A stretch of 64,000 nt of DNA from Telmatactis stephensoni (GCA_029948255.1 JALIZF010001831.1:496001-560000); one strand, 5' to 3'; shown: positions 1-13,600, counted from the first letter of the stretch. Translations and numbers: made by a program. Notes: a model not told the origin generated them from the sequence alone.

Positions 1-778
1 AGGTTCTGACACTGTAACCAAACAAAACCCCTCGTCTTTACAAGCAAAATACAAAACTTTAAGCTTTCCTCTTCAATACAAGTCATTTCTTCCTGTTTCA
101 GAGTCAAAATTGCCCTTTTTCATATCAGTTAATAGTTTGATTGATGTCCTGTCTGAATGCATGTTTTGAATGAAACTTTGAAGTTTACAAGTTGCACTTC
201 AACGATAACAGCTGTAAATATTTATAGACGAATTACATTTAACTATTGAATTGCAGTCATAATGAATATTTTGACTTCTAGTAAGCTTCTAATACTGTAG
301 ACTTTGTTCCCAAGGGTTTCTTCATGGGAGTGAGAGAGAAACCAGCAACAAAATAATACTCCTGTTCAACTTGTTCAAAGGATGGGTTAAAATCAATGGT
401 TTTTGATTGATTTAACCCTTGGTTAGTGCTAATCCTCTTTCGAACCGACTGGACCATTAAGTGCAGCTCAGTGTTTGTGTGATTTCGGCTTGAATACTTG
501 AAGTATGATCTACATTAGATCAGACCCTATAGTGACCAGATAGAGAATGAGTGACATGGGTATTTTAGTTTGACTGGTCAGATAATTTATTTATCTTTAG
601 TAAAGTTCAGACACAAGGTACAACATTGCATATAATTATGCAATATTGTAACAATTTATCTGCTAGTCCTTGCAATAAGACAGATTGGCACTTTGGGTTG
701 TCACTAAATTTGGGTTATATTCCAGAATGAGGTGCAGTTGCACTTTAACTTAAGCCACAGCTACACAAGCGATTTTTT

Positions 779-1009
779 GCTTGCACACTTGACGCAATTT
801 TCTGAAATCACAAACAAACGGTGAATCACACGTGTAGCCACCCTTGTACAAGTGACACGACAGCTAAAAATCATCAAAACAAAGTTGTGAGAAATTAAAT
901 GAGTTGAATTTCTTGCATTTTTTTTCCATGTCACTTGTACAGTGGTGGCTACACACATGATTTTCACCATTCATTGGTAATTTCAGAAAATCATGTTGCC
1001 TGTGCAAGC
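779..1009. repeat. Short inverted-repeat element (MITE-like)
   Basis: The left end (779-810, starting GCTTGCACACTTGACG) is the approximate reverse complement of the right end (about 975-1009, ending TGCCTGTGCAAGC). A second inner pair, TGTAGCCACCCTTGTACAAGTGACA against TGTCACTTGTACAGTGGTGGCTACA, strengthens the palindrome. There is no transposase, so this is a non-autonomous DNA element or a remnant of one. Confidence 0.55.
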
Positions 1010-2209
1010 TGAAATGGAATGTGGCTTACAGCTCCCACGAACGTAATTTTTCGAAATCACTTTGTAAATCATTTCCAGAGATGAAACCTGCAGTTAAGCA
1101 CAAAAAAAAATTGGTTGTCGAATCAAAGAGCACTTGTTGCAAATACCACATGAAGTTGCTGCAAAACTATGCTTTCTCTGTCATCTCATTGCATTTTGGG
1201 ATTTGAAACTTTACTATCTTCGAAAATATGGAGTCAATATTAGAAAATATGAAATTTTCACTATGCTTTATGTTAAGAATTAATTTTTCAAAAATGGGAG
1301 TCGTAGGGGCTTTGAATGGACACCACCTGAAAACTATTGGACACATACTGAAAGTACTCATTAAGCTGTAGTCCCAAGGATGTGGTTTTTGGAGGTTTTG
1401 TTTCAGGGAAATGAGAAAAAAAAAAGAAAGAAAGAAATACTCTTTTGACACTATTTGCCTTTTGCATGCATGTTGTATGACATTGTATTTGTCCTCATGA
1501 TACTTGCACATAATGATAATGTGTTTGGATGGACATCAATGATTTACAGGTGCACAAGGGTCCGTTACTTCTTATCAACATTCTTATGAACCTTCCAAGA
1601 GGATGGTTAATAGTCGTGTCATGTCAAAAAAGTTTTCATACCCAGCAAGTCTTTCTGGGATGATGAGAATTGGCATTAGGTGGGTTGATTGAATTTGCAA
1701 TTTTGTTGTATTTAGAGACATATCATGTTTTTGAATGAAAGGAAATAATGTATTAACTAACATCTAATATTATATAAAGATGAATATAGCATTAATCAAT
1801 TAATCTAAACCATTACTGTGACTAGAGTATCACAAGCTCACATGGGCTCATTGGTCTTGGAATTTGGCCTTATTTTATTTCTACTATTCATTGCATAATG
1901 AGACAAAGGTCACTATTTCATCCTAATTAGTAGCACTACTCCCCAATGACTAATGATGTTTTCATTGCATTGCAATATTGGAGTTGTTCATTTGTTCCAA
2001 ACATTGCATTAGATTCTAATCAATCAGAACTCTGACCTGTAGAATTCCAAGTTTCTTTCATTGGTATAAAAATCTCACTCACTAATCATCTTAGATTCAG
2101 ACAATCCAGGATATCTTTTTTTTGTGCTGTAGTTTGTAATATTTCATTTAGATGATAAAGTAATTAACGTTTTCCCTCTTTTTCTTTTGGTACAAAAGTT
2201 CTAATTGAA

Positions 2210-2651
2210 GGAGTGCTGTGAAAATGGCCTAAGTGAGTTTTTGATGTGCAGGTATTGAGTTATTTAGTACAGAAAAGTCCATTATTGTGGTTTTTGGTAT
2301 TCTGCGAACTCTGACCTTCAAACAGTCCATTGGAATTTGGTTATTCGCTTCTGCCCACCTCAACAAAACATCAAAAAATCAATACTAAAAGTTCCTAAAA
2401 TCCTACCAAATGACCAAGTAAGATCAATAGACAATATATATTAGCCATATTATCATTTTGGTATTAATAGTTCTTTGTATTTAGTGATTTTAACTTTTGA
2501 TTGACAGAAGCAAAAATGTGAACTATCAGTTGGCATTTGAAGGTCAGAGTTCGCAGAATACTGAAAACTGCAGTAATACCATTTTAGACAATCTGAGAAA
2601 ATTTGAAAAAGTCATCAGAAAATCACTTAGGCTCTTTTCCTAGGAACCTCT
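2210..2651. repeat. MITE with outer and inner inverted repeats
   Basis: A 25-bp inner inverted repeat is essentially exact (2298-2322 against 2536-2560, core CTGCGAACTCTGACCTTC). Outer ends carry GTGAAAATGGCCTAAGTGA on the left and TCACTTAGGCTCTTTTCCTAG on the right. The same outer motif recurs at 53213-53352 and, more degenerate, at 45827-45935, so it is a family in this genome. Confidence 0.6.
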
Positions 2652-2986
2652 TCAATAAAGTGTAAAATACCTAGTGAAAAATACCTAGAGAGCTTATTAT
2701 AATCAGTTTGTTTTTATTATGACCAATTTGAACCACTGAGCTTTAGTTTCACAGCCACTGGGGGCTCTACCAACTCTAATGGGATCTAGAATTCTAATGC
2801 AACTAACATTCAATGTTTTCAAATAGATCAGTTTTCACATGACTGGGAAACTTAGTATGCCATATCATGACTGTATCGGTGTTGTGATATCCTTAAAAAC
2901 TTTTGCAATCCCTGTTGTAACTGTGCAGTGCAGTGTCCCTGCCATTTTCCCAGTCATTTTCCCAGTCATATGGAAACTGCTATTAA

Positions 2987-3280
2987 AGGTGCTGTTACAC
3001 GTTGAAACTTTTCTCTGAAACTTGCCTCAATCGCCATTGCGAGACAAGTTTCACAACGCATTGCACCATGTAACATGGCCATTCAGGTGAAACTTTCCTC
3101 AGGTCGGTTTTACAAGACGGTTTCACAAAAAGTAGAACTGCTTTCTACTGCTAAAACAGAAACTTATATCGCGAACAAGTTTCAGGACAAAATTTCAACG
3201 TGTTACACCCCTTATGAAATTCGTCTGCCATTGGCGATCGAGACAAGTTTCAGATAAAAGTTTCAGCGTGTAACAGCGCC
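2987..3280. mobile_element. MITE flanked by TTAA target duplications
   Basis: TTAA lies on both sides (2983-2986 and 3281-3284). The ends are about 25-bp inverted repeats (GGTGCTGTTACACGTTGAAA against TTTCAGCGTGTAACAGCGCC). TTAA duplications are known for piggyBac and Kolobok transposons. With no transposase present, assignment to either is inference. Confidence 0.7.
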
Positions 3281-3411
3281 TTAAGCAGCTCATTCATAGT
3301 TACAATCATAGCTTCACCTTCCTTAGTAGTATATAGTTATAGATTTTTTTGGAAATTTCCTCTACAATAACAATTATTGTACACTCTTGCATATTTTTGT
3401 ACATATCTTCT

Positions 3412-3450
3412 AATAAAGCATTTATCTTAAAATGTGATTGATTTTGTTAT
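3412..3450 (+). terminator. Candidate poly(A) signal of an upstream gene
   Basis: AATAAA at 3412-3417 is followed within about 20 bp by a GT-rich stretch, the usual metazoan cleavage/polyadenylation layout. No coding exon is seen before it in the window. Confidence 0.35.
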
Positions 3451-4379
3451 TTGATATTGTTGATATGGATAGAAAAGCTGTGATGAAAGCCTAACTAATG
3501 GATAGGATAGATTGTATAGTGGTTCTACACCCCTTACAGAATGTGTAGTATTAACTAAATAGATAATTATTTTAGGTTTTTATCTCACAATATTATGTAC
3601 CATTTAAAAAACTCACAGCAGTGTTTTATCAAATATAAAAACCCAAGGCTAAGGGTTTTCATACTTTATAAAACACATGCTTTGTTTTTTTTAAATGGCT
3701 TCAAAAACTTTTTTTTTCCCCAGAGAAAATTCAGGTGAATCCTCATCCTTATGAATTATTAATGAGTTTTTGAATGCTAGAATAATGTCCTTGATATTGA
3801 TGTTAGATATAGAATTATTTATACTTGTAGATAGTAAGGGTATTTAGCACCGATATTACATTTTAGTGATTAAAATGATTGCATTTCACGTAAATTTTGA
3901 TGGGCAGGTTTCTAAGTTTGTTTTGAAGCTCCATAGTTCAATGTTAAAGTATGACATACTTTATATATAAAAGCAAAATTCAAACTGGACAGGACAAATT
4001 CTGGAAATTTGTTAGAATTGAGGTTTGCACTGAGTATGGGTTGCAATACAAATCAAGGCAGTACTATGCCTAAAGAAGTTTGCAATTTCATCGTGAAAAT
4101 GGAATCTTACACAGTTTGAATCAAGAAACATGATCCTGATGAATTTCTGAACATACATGCAAAGTAAGTTCGATTTCGACAACAAAGTTTGTTGTGGACT
4201 ACCAAAGATTTGAGCTTTGAACCTCAGGATGAACTTTAATTGGAACCCCATCAAAAGTTATATGAAATGCACTGCTAGCAGCGTTGATGATGATGATGAT
4301 TAAAAGAGTGTGCACCTCCCCTCCTTTTGCCAACAGTATCCACAAAACAGGCTGTCATGTTATGTAGATAAAAATGTAT

Positions 4380-5760
4380 ACATAGTATTATTATATGGCT
4401 TGATAATTAACTGAATTCTGATTGGCTGGCGCACGGCGTATTTGACAAGTTTGGACCATTACCATGGCAATGGTCCAACTTCCGTATTTTGTATGGACCG
4501 GAAAATTCAAAAACTACATTTTTTTAGTTTGTTTTGAGAAAATTGCCTTAGAACATCACGATAACTTGATCTTTTCTTAAATTTCGACAATGGACAAGGA
4601 GTCTGACTGTGAGCATTCGCTGAGTGAATTCTATTATCCGGTTTTCGAGAGTGAAAACGACGAAATGAGAAGACCGGAAGTTCTTTTGTTCACGGCGAAA
4701 TGCCATATAATAAACGATTTATTAACATCACTTGTTCGGTCTGAACAGGAAAATATCAGACCTCGGTCTTTTTTGTACGGACCTCGCTGCGCTCGGTCCG
4801 TACTGTCAAGACCTCGGTCTGATATTTCCCCGTACAGACCTCGCGCTCGGTTAAGAATACTTATTGACTGACGGGAAAATAAGTCGAGCGCACGGCATGA
4901 CCTCGAGCCAAATATTTTCCCGTCCCGCCCGACCTAACTCAGTCAATAAGCATTTTATCATATGACCTGATTTTTGTGTTATAAAAAGTGCTAAAAAAAC
5001 ATAATAAAATAAAATTATATAGCGCGCGGAAACGAGAGGGCCGTACGGGTTTTCACGGCCCGCTCGCGCAACCTTTCCATTTGAGTGCTTTTAAAAACAT
5101 CTAGCTGAGCTCATTTTCACGCTTTATAGTAAATTTAGCAACCATGTGAAAGTTTAACAAAGTGTTGTGAACTTTGTTTTGTTATTTGTTTGTTATAATT
5201 TTAAACACAAATTCACAATTTTTACTAATTTTTACACAAATTTACTATTTTTTTACTTTTTATCGTTTTCATATATATCAATATTTTTCCTCTATTTATT
5301 TATTATTTATTATTTTTATTATTATTATTTAGAGGACCTATCTGTAAATCACCTTTGTGACGATAGTATCCTCAATAAAGATTTATTATTATTAATTGCT
5401 TTTTACGTCAACCATGGTCAAAATTAGTTATGGACCCACTCGGCTACGCCTCATGAGTTCATAATATTTTGACCATGTGTGACGTAAAGTGTTGGTCCAT
5501 ACCACGGAAACCCATTGTAAATTTGTTTTTTGCCACAAACTGGAGAAGAATTTCTCGTCAAACTACCTTCGAACGCGAGCATGCGCGTGCAAAACCAAAA
5601 CGATGACGTAATTGTTGGTATGGACTCTTACCGTGCGAGTGAGCGCGCAAATCAAAACGATGACGCAAATCGTTGGTATGGACTCTTATTTACCACAGTT
5701 CTCGACCAATCAGAAAGCGAGAAACTGATTGATTGTGGTAAAAAAGTTATCTTATAGCGA
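4380..5760. repeat. Composite of palindromic repeats and a LINE 3' tail
   Basis: Local GC jumps relative to the flanks. Visible pieces are a palindrome around 4450-4475 (GGACCATTACCATGG and its complement), nested inverted repeats at about 4750-4840 (GTACGGACC against GGTCCGTAC; ATATCAGACC against GGTCTGATAT), and at 5335-5400 a typical LINE 3' end (CCTCAATAAAG followed by TTA repeats). An open frame at 4590-4871 is acidic at first and then turns into Arg-rich repeat translation, so I do not call it a gene. Confidence 0.45.
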
Positions 5761-6956
5761 TTTGTAGTCCCTTTTTGTATTTGCTCTTCAACCAAGCTAT
5801 GAAAAAAATTCCAAGTCTTGATTTGTCTCAATTATTGTTACGTCATAGGCTTCTTAACTTTTCGTTTAATGATAGTTGTATTTTTTACTTCACAAAAATA
5901 TTTCCAAAACACGGGTCTTCTTAGTGTGGATTTGAGAACAATTACATCGCTGTCTTTAAATAGATGGAATAGTGAACCTTTTGAAATCTATTAAAAAAAG
6001 GATTCAAAAAGCAAATCAATTAAATCAATTATCAACAATCATGTCTACCAGGCCATGGAAGTAATTGTGACTCCCAGTTTGAAGTTTTCAAAAGTATTAT
6101 AAAGTAATTGAGAAAAGTTGATTTGAACTTTTTTGGTGTTTTGTATACTTAGTTCTTGGTGGAGTTTGAAGGTTAATCAGTTTAAAAAGCGTTTAAATCA
6201 TTCAATAACAACGCAGGAATGCCTATTAGATCGATCTATTGTGTAATTATGCCTGTTTGTGGATCAATTCTCTGTTTCCATGGCAACATGTACTGATCTC
6301 ACTATTGTATCGCCAGGGGGGTTCACTATGGTTTTGTTGTTTTTACGACATTTGAACCTTCAATAGCCGTCACTATTTGTATAATGATAACAAATCTGTT
6401 TTTAGTTTGCGTACGTGTCGTCTGGTCTGCTTTACCATTATTTCAACGCAAAAGCCTATGAAAACTCGTAATATTTTTTATTTTCAAAAATAATTCAGTT
6501 ATAAATATATAAAACACATCTATGTACCAACAATTTAAGTGTTCATTGACATGATCAAAATTTACCGTGGAGATATATTTAATCAGGTTAAAATCTTTGT
6601 TTTGGTCAGCAATAACATTAATGTCCGGCAGTTCTTGGAACACAGCTACATTTGTATGTTATTATTCCATCTTCTATCTCTCGTCTGCCGCTCGCGTCAC
6701 ACTAATCTTTCTTTGACCAAAGTGACAAAATGTCAAAACCGTCGAACCCGGAACAAGAAGTCGTCACGTCCCCTCCCCGCTAAGTCTTCAAAATTGTGCT
6801 ACTTTCCCCTCCAGACTGGCAGTTTTCCTTTACCTCTTCGCCCATTCCACGGCAATTTGCCGGAGAATTAGTTAGTCGCACAAGTTTTAAATTCGTCTTA
6901 AAAAGGAATTCAACGATATTGGAGTGCCAAACAACTAGCGCACTTCCACTGCCATC

Positions 6957-9900
6957 ATGTCTGGCGAATCGTAAGTAATTTTTGTGATGCTAAACTTCGT
7001 ATTTCGTAACTTGAACGAGTTCTGTCGTCTTTGTGTTTGCAGGGTGAAAGTCGCCGTACGAGTTCGACCCTTTAATTCCAGGTACTGATTTCACTCCTAT
7101 TTAAACATCGCCTTGACATGTATTTTACGCTAACTCCGGGTCATCATTTCCAGGGAAAAGGACCGAGGCTCAAAATGTTGTATCGAGATGATCGGTGCTT
7201 TGACCCAAATCAGCGATCCTGATACCCCAGGTACAATATAGAATTTGTTCTTCGAGCTTTTGGAATGTTTACATTGAAGTGTGCTTAGATCTAACTACTC
7301 TCTTCTCTAAAATGCATTCTTTTAAATTTCTATTTTCTGTCTCTCTTCAGGAGCTGCACCGAAAGAGGTATGAACTGGAGTTCTGAATTTTTTTTATGTC
7401 GGACGATATTACCACATGCCGTTCAAATTCTCTGCGACTTAGTATTAAAAAAAGTAATTTCGTATCATATTCTAATTTACTCTTTTTCCTTTCACATGCA
7501 AGTTTACTTTCGACTTTTCATACTGGTGAGTAAACTCCGTATTTTGATTTTATCTTTTTTTTGATCCGCTCTGAAATCTACATAGTTACATCACTATAAA
7601 CGTTACTAACGAAATTTACATGTGTGGTTTCCTGAAATGGACATGTTGTGATCTCGATCGAGTGAAGTGCCGTTCATTTCAGGTACTTTTTGCTCAATTA
7701 TCTCCCAAATCGTGCTAAAAGGACTGATTTGTATATATTGCAGGTCTCATTCTGGCTTTCAAGAGGATGAAAACGGGTATCTAAATCCTGCCATTGAAAA
7801 ATACGCCGACCAAAGGAAAGTATTCAACGATCTTGGAGCCGGTGTTTTGAAAAATGCTTTTGAAGGTAACTTTATTATTAACTGAACCGTAAAAGTTTAG
7901 CAGTAATAATAAATCCCGTAAAGAGAATAATTTATCAGTTTGAGGTTGTTTTCATTCCTAGAAGAAGGTGTTTAATGATTATAATTTATGAATTCTGTGT
8001 ATGTTGTTAATATACAATTTTTTTTATGACAGCTTTTAACGGAGTTCTTTACCGGTCGCAAAATTTATTATTATCATCTGGCCAAGTTCATCTGAACTCT
8101 CAAATGTTCAAGCGAAAAAAGGAAAAATTTCAGATGCATGAAAAGCTATTGAAACTTTTGGAAATGGAAGCTGAATGCTAATTGCAACATGTTTCTCACA
8201 ATTTTTCAATTTCCTTTGATTAGAAAATATGAAAAGGATTCAGGTTTATGTTTTAATTGGGAATAGGATTTTTACAATGTAATTTGCTTTTCCAAGGTTT
8301 TCACTTGAAGTTTTAGAAAAAAACTAATAAAAAACATGACCGACAAATGAAACATTGAATTGTTTCCAACATAAAGTCAATGTTGGATCAAAACTTGGCT
8401 ATGTTCAAGAGTCAGATAAATAATCATGTGTCAACAAAGAGATTTTGACGTCTATTTGTTGTGGAATAAAAGATTTAATACACAAAAACTCAGAAAATCC
8501 CACCGACTAAGCCAGATGTGTTCACAAGTGGATATAAAATGAAAAAGATCCAACAGCTTTGTAGAAATTTAATTACTTTTACTCATGTATTTGTACTTCC
8601 ACTAATTGTCACATCTTGTCTAGTTTGGCAATACTTTCATAGCACCCCAATAATTATTCACATATATTTTCGTCTTAGGTAAATAATTCCCAATTCTTTA
8701 GGCTGATAGTCATCCTTCTCTTTGTTATACTTTCATAACGGCCAATTTGTAATAATGATTTATTTCATTTCTCTGGCTAATCATTATTCTACATTTCATT
8801 AAAATTTGATCAAAATCAGCTTTGCAACTAATTGCAGGCTTCAATATATAAACAAAGACTTATTTTGTGTTTTTATTTTATTTGTAATGTTGCTGTTTTA
8901 TCATTTATAAAGGTATCATCCATAAAAATGCCTTGTAGAAGTTACATATAGCAACTGTGGAAATATGTCTATGTACATTAACTTTCAGCAATTTTGCTTT
9001 TAGATTGATATAATCATGGTTCAACTGAGAAGGAAATTATACTCCTTTTCTCCAAAGTCAAATATTTTAGTGGGTGTTAAGTTTATTATCTTGTCAATCA
9101 AATTTCCATATTTTAACCAATCAGATTTGAAACTAGATCATTTGCTAGCCTATATTTCTTTTTGTCTTGAAATTAGTCAGATTTCACAATGGAAAACCCT
9201 TGATTAGCTGTTGGTGGGAGATTAAGACAAGATATACTGACACAAAAACAAAAGGCATTAAAGTAGTCATGCAAGCTGTTCAGTTTGCATAGCAACAAGT
9301 TAATATCTGCTTAGGTTTTGAAAATGACACAAGGTTACAAGTGAGCCTTTTTACATTGCTATAAAATGTCAAAAACTAGAACTTGTGTGATTAGCGAACA
9401 TTTATATCCTTTGTTCAACATTGGCAGCCTTTTCATTTTATCACGTTAATTGACGTCTTTTCTTTTGCTTGGTACTGAACTTCCTGTGTGTATCTTCTTT
9501 AATTTTCTCTTTTTCTGTTATTTAGTTATGATGATTTTTGCTAAGGTTATCTTCTGAATGATCTTGTCGAAGAGGCTAGGCTATATAAATGTGACCAGTA
9601 ATCAGAAACCGTGGACAGCTGTTTCAGCCTTGTTGGGCCTCGTCAGCACGGTGAACTGGATACTGGTCAAGTTCCCACTGAGAAAAGTGAATATGGTGCT
9701 GGACGTCACCCAGCCATGTGGGATGTTGGTTCACACAGCTCGAAATACTATGAGCATGCTCAGTGAACCAGGCGTAAGCTAATGCTGTGTGAACCAACCA
9801 CATGGCTGGGTGACGTCCAGCACCATATTCACAGGCTAGGCTATCTTGGCTATACATGTAGTTTGCACACAGTCACTCTTCTATGGTTTGACTCCTAGCT

Positions 9901-10609
9901 GTAATTCCAAGGATATTTAATAGTGCCTGTGTCCCTATAGCCTTTAATGATCTTCAACTTGGCTCGCCTGATTTTTCTCCTTTCCCAGGCCAGGGTAAAG
10001 GAGGAAAGCTGATGACCCCCGTCTGTTTGAAACTTAAGCTAGCCACCTGGAAGATCGTTTTTGGTTGAAGGGACACAGGAGTTAAATATCCCTGGAATGA
10101 GAGCTAGCAAGGAGGAAAGCAGATGGCTCCGCCCCCCCACCCCCATCAAACCCCCAGTGAGATGGGACTCAAACACAGACCACATTGTCAAGAGGAAAGC
10201 AGTGAACCACTCTATGTCACCCTGTTCCTTTAATTTCTCTCTAATCTGTGTGCCAAATGAAGCTTTAATAGAGCAGGGGGATTGGGATGTATAGACAGCA
10301 GTACACTGTCATTAAATATCTCCCTCTTTCAACTGTATAATACAATATTTAATAAAAAGAATTTTCTATTTCAATACAGGTTTTAATTGTTCTCTTTTTG
10401 CCTATGGCCAAACTGGTGCTGGTAAATCATATTCTATGGTTGGTTATGGTAATAACAAGTAAGTCATTGCTTCTGAACACCAGAAAATGGTTGGGTATAT
10501 TTGGCAATGTGGCTCAAACCAGGAACTAGGAATATCCCCCCAAAAACTTTAACAAACCCTAGATAGAAAAAAATGTATTTTGAGGTTTCTTTAAATTTTC
10601 TTACCCTCC

Positions 10610-10641
<32 letters not shown>

Positions 10642-13600
10642 AAAAAAAGAATTAATTTTACTTCACTTGGAAGTGAAGTTGCCTATTGCATATCCCTAGT
10701 GAGACATAATACATATGTCAGGAATTTGATTCTAATGTCCAGTTTGTTTTGCTGAAATTTGTAGAGGAATTGTACCAATTACATGTGATGAACTGTTTAA
10801 ACGTATGGAATCCAACACTGATGCAGGAGTTGTAAGTCCCTTATGCCTTAAAATTTCAATTTCTGTGTACCCCCTATTCCGATCTGTTGTAGAGCAAATT
10901 CTGCTGTTTGTAAAGAGACATTATTATTTTTCAAAAAGAATGATTAAGTACAAAATATTTAAGTACAACATACCCAACAATTCAAAAAATGCAAAATGAA
11001 CTCCCTCTAAGGAGGCCCTTTTGGGACCAGCTCTAAGCATAATATCTAGTAGTTTAAAGAGGTGTCCAACATAGAGTGAGTTTCCTTCCAGACAATACGG
11101 GGGAATATAAAAACATAGGGCCAGGCAAGCGTATCCACCTTAAAGAGGTGTCTGCTTTACAGGGGGAGGAGGAGGGGGGGGGGAAGTCTGCAATGAGGGA
11201 GTTCAAACAAAGAAGAGAATATTTTCATGGGATTTTGAAGCTCAAATATGTGATAAAAAATAATCTCCAACACCAGCTCCATGTTTCCTATGGCTCATGC
11301 AGCTATCAATAAAAGTTTGACCACAATCGAAGGCAATGTAAACCTCCTTTCCTTAGCTTACCACAAGGGTACTGATGTGATTGTTACCCCCTAAAAATAA
11401 TGTGCACAAAGAAAATATTTTAAATCCTAAAAGGACCACTGACTTCACCTACGACTTGGACAAAGGAAGTAACCCCCAAACCCTGTGCTGTGTGTACTAA
11501 GACAGGAACTTGATTCATTCACTTTTCAGAAATACCAAGTTACTTTTAGTATGCTGGAAATCTACAATGAACAAGTCCGTGATTTGTTGACAAAAGATAA
11601 TCCCAAGGGTGGCCTTCAGGTGAGTTTTTGCAAGCTCAGGGAAGTTTATTGAGATTAATATTTTGTAAGGAATAATTATTATTTTACTATCGACCTCAGG
11701 TAATAAACCCCATCTTAGGCTCAGATTTTTCTGTGCAAATTCACATTAATTTGTTGACACCTACAAACATATCTAAATATTTTACTGATATTTTCCAGGT
11801 GCGTCAAAATCCCAAAGAAAATTCATTCTTTGTCCAGGGTCTCAAAAAAGTGGCAGTCGGTAGTTATAAAGAGATTGAAAAGAGAACAGATGAAGGTAGG
11901 CAAATAAAATTGGTCATAAACAAAATGACACTCTTTATCATATGACACTCTTAATCTTATACAGATGCTCCACCCCAAGGTCAACCCACCCCCCCAAAGG
12001 GTACCTCTTTCTTATACCTTTCAAAGATACATGTACCCCTTTTAAACACCTTGAAATATGGTGTTCTATTAGTCCAGTCCCAGACTCTCTTTCTTGCCGC
12101 TCCAGGACACGCGGAGAAAGAGAGTCCAGTATAACTTGCATGCGCATGTGCAAAATGAGCCAATCAATTGATTAATTAGTATTTTGCGAGCTTGCAATAT
12201 GCAAATGTCAGTGTTTGGTAGCAGTGGCAGTCAGGATGCGTATCGAAAAATTCACAAATGCGTATTTCACAACTGTCCATCCGTAAATGGCCTGTAACTG
12301 CTCAAACTTTGGTAAAAGATTATAGTTGTTTTTTCCAAGTGCATAGCTCACTGAATCAACAAATGGCTTTCTGAAATGAGACTGATATCGTGTATACAAA
12401 ACACTTTCTTCTTCAGCCATCTTGAATCATTAGATGACTTTAGGATTTGTAACCACGCGATCACCACATGAATGTGGTGATCGCGTGGTCACTAAGCTGA
12501 CATGCGCATGCAAGTTATACTGGACTCTCTTTCTCCGCGAGTCCTGGAGCGGCAAGAAAGAGAGTCTGGGACTGGACTAGGTGTTCTATTTGAACTGTCA
12601 TTGTTCTGGACTGACTAGCCTCATGTTCATGTTGAAACAAGAAAGTTTTCACATGAATAAGAGGCTAGTCAGTCCAGGACAATAGTTATTCAAATTGGTC
12701 ACCATGTTTTCATCTGATGTATAAAGAGACCTAAGTGAGTGAACAGAATAAGAGTTCCATGTAAAGACGATCATTCTTTTTATTTAAATATTTCCTTTTT
12801 CAGGTACCTCTAACAGGACTGTGGCAGCAACCCAAATGAATGCAACAAGTTCCCGTGCTCACACAGTGGTGACCATCATGTTTGACCAAATTTCAAAAAA
12901 TGAATCTGGACAAGAAACAAAGAAGAGTAGTTTTATTAACTTGGTAGATTTAGCAGGTGAGTAGCATATATAAAAGTTGATGTAGATGGACTCTTGAAAT
13001 CAACTTGCAACTATGTACAAGATATATATGGTATAGCAGAAAAACTGCAAAACAATTGTATTCATGCTTATCTCATTAATTGACAATGATACATCAAAAA
13101 TTATAAAGTTATAGTAGAGCTTCTTGGAGATATTTACAAAAACAATAGTTCAGTTACTCTGCTTATGAAAGTGTCACTACCTCTGCAAAAGAACAGTGTG
13201 ATATACAGCATATCTGAGATGCATTCACCAAATTTTGGTGGCATTTGACATTTTAGTTATTTGAGCATAAATTCTTCTAAAAAAATATTGATCTTAACCA
13301 CTTATAGGTGTCCTTATTATGAGAGGCCAATTTTTTATTCATGTCTAAAGATTAATATCCATTAATCAGTATAATTTTGTGAATTATTTTCAATTCTCCA
13401 GGCAGTGAAAGAGCAGACAGTACAGGTGCAACTGGTGACAGACTGAAAGAAGGTGCCAACATCAACAAATCATTGTCAGCTCTTGGCAATGTCATTTCTG
13501 CCTTGGCAGACTTGTCAATGGGTAAAAAGAAGGTTCTGGTACCATATCGAGACTCTGTCCTCACAAAGTTGCTGCAGAATGCGCTGGGTGGTAACAGTAA

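Larger units (their letters stand above)
1..3430. other. Non-coding stretch upstream of the kinesin, partly MITE-derived
   Basis: No convincing coding exon is visible. The stretch is AT-rich and holds three inverted-repeat elements listed separately (779-1009, 2210-2651, 2987-3280). A good poly(A) signal at 3412-3417 suggests that part of it may be the 3'UTR of a plus-strand gene lying left of the window. That is inference from the signal alone. Confidence 0.4.
9585..9832. mobile_element. Insert with 12-bp flanking direct repeats, carrying a ribozyme and a hairpin
   Basis: AGGCTAGGCTAT occurs at 9573-9584 and again at 9833-9844, bracketing 248 bp. The left part holds an antisense hammerhead ribozyme (9595-9659). 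The right part is a near-perfect hairpin with about 49-bp arms (9687-9739 against 9784-9832, one 4-nt indel). A 12-bp duplication suggests a retrotransposition-type insertion. Retrozyme-like or ribozyme-bearing non-autonomous element is the best guess. It could also be a composite. Confidence 0.55.
7866..10379. other. Kinesin intron 6
   Basis: 2.5 kb separates the [12 protein letters not shown] exon from the P-loop exon. Apart from the insert at 9585-9832 I see only AT-rich unique-looking sequence and no exon. Confidence 0.7.
12070..12579. mobile_element. 510-bp foldback element with 10-bp target duplication
   Basis: GGTGTTCTAT is duplicated at 12060-12069 and 12580-12589. Inside are about 80-bp terminal inverted repeats beginning TAGTCCAGTCCCAGACTCTC. 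A 9-10 bp duplication plus long inverted ends suggests a Mutator-like (MULE) non-autonomous element. The centre (12208-12420, minus) is an open frame that does not look like repeat ends, so it may be a captured gene piece. Confidence 0.75.

Noticed and set aside
4590..4871. 93-codon open frame starting MDKESDCEHS
   Set aside because: The second half is translation of nested inverted repeats (RPRSD, RPRAR); the region is a transposon composite.
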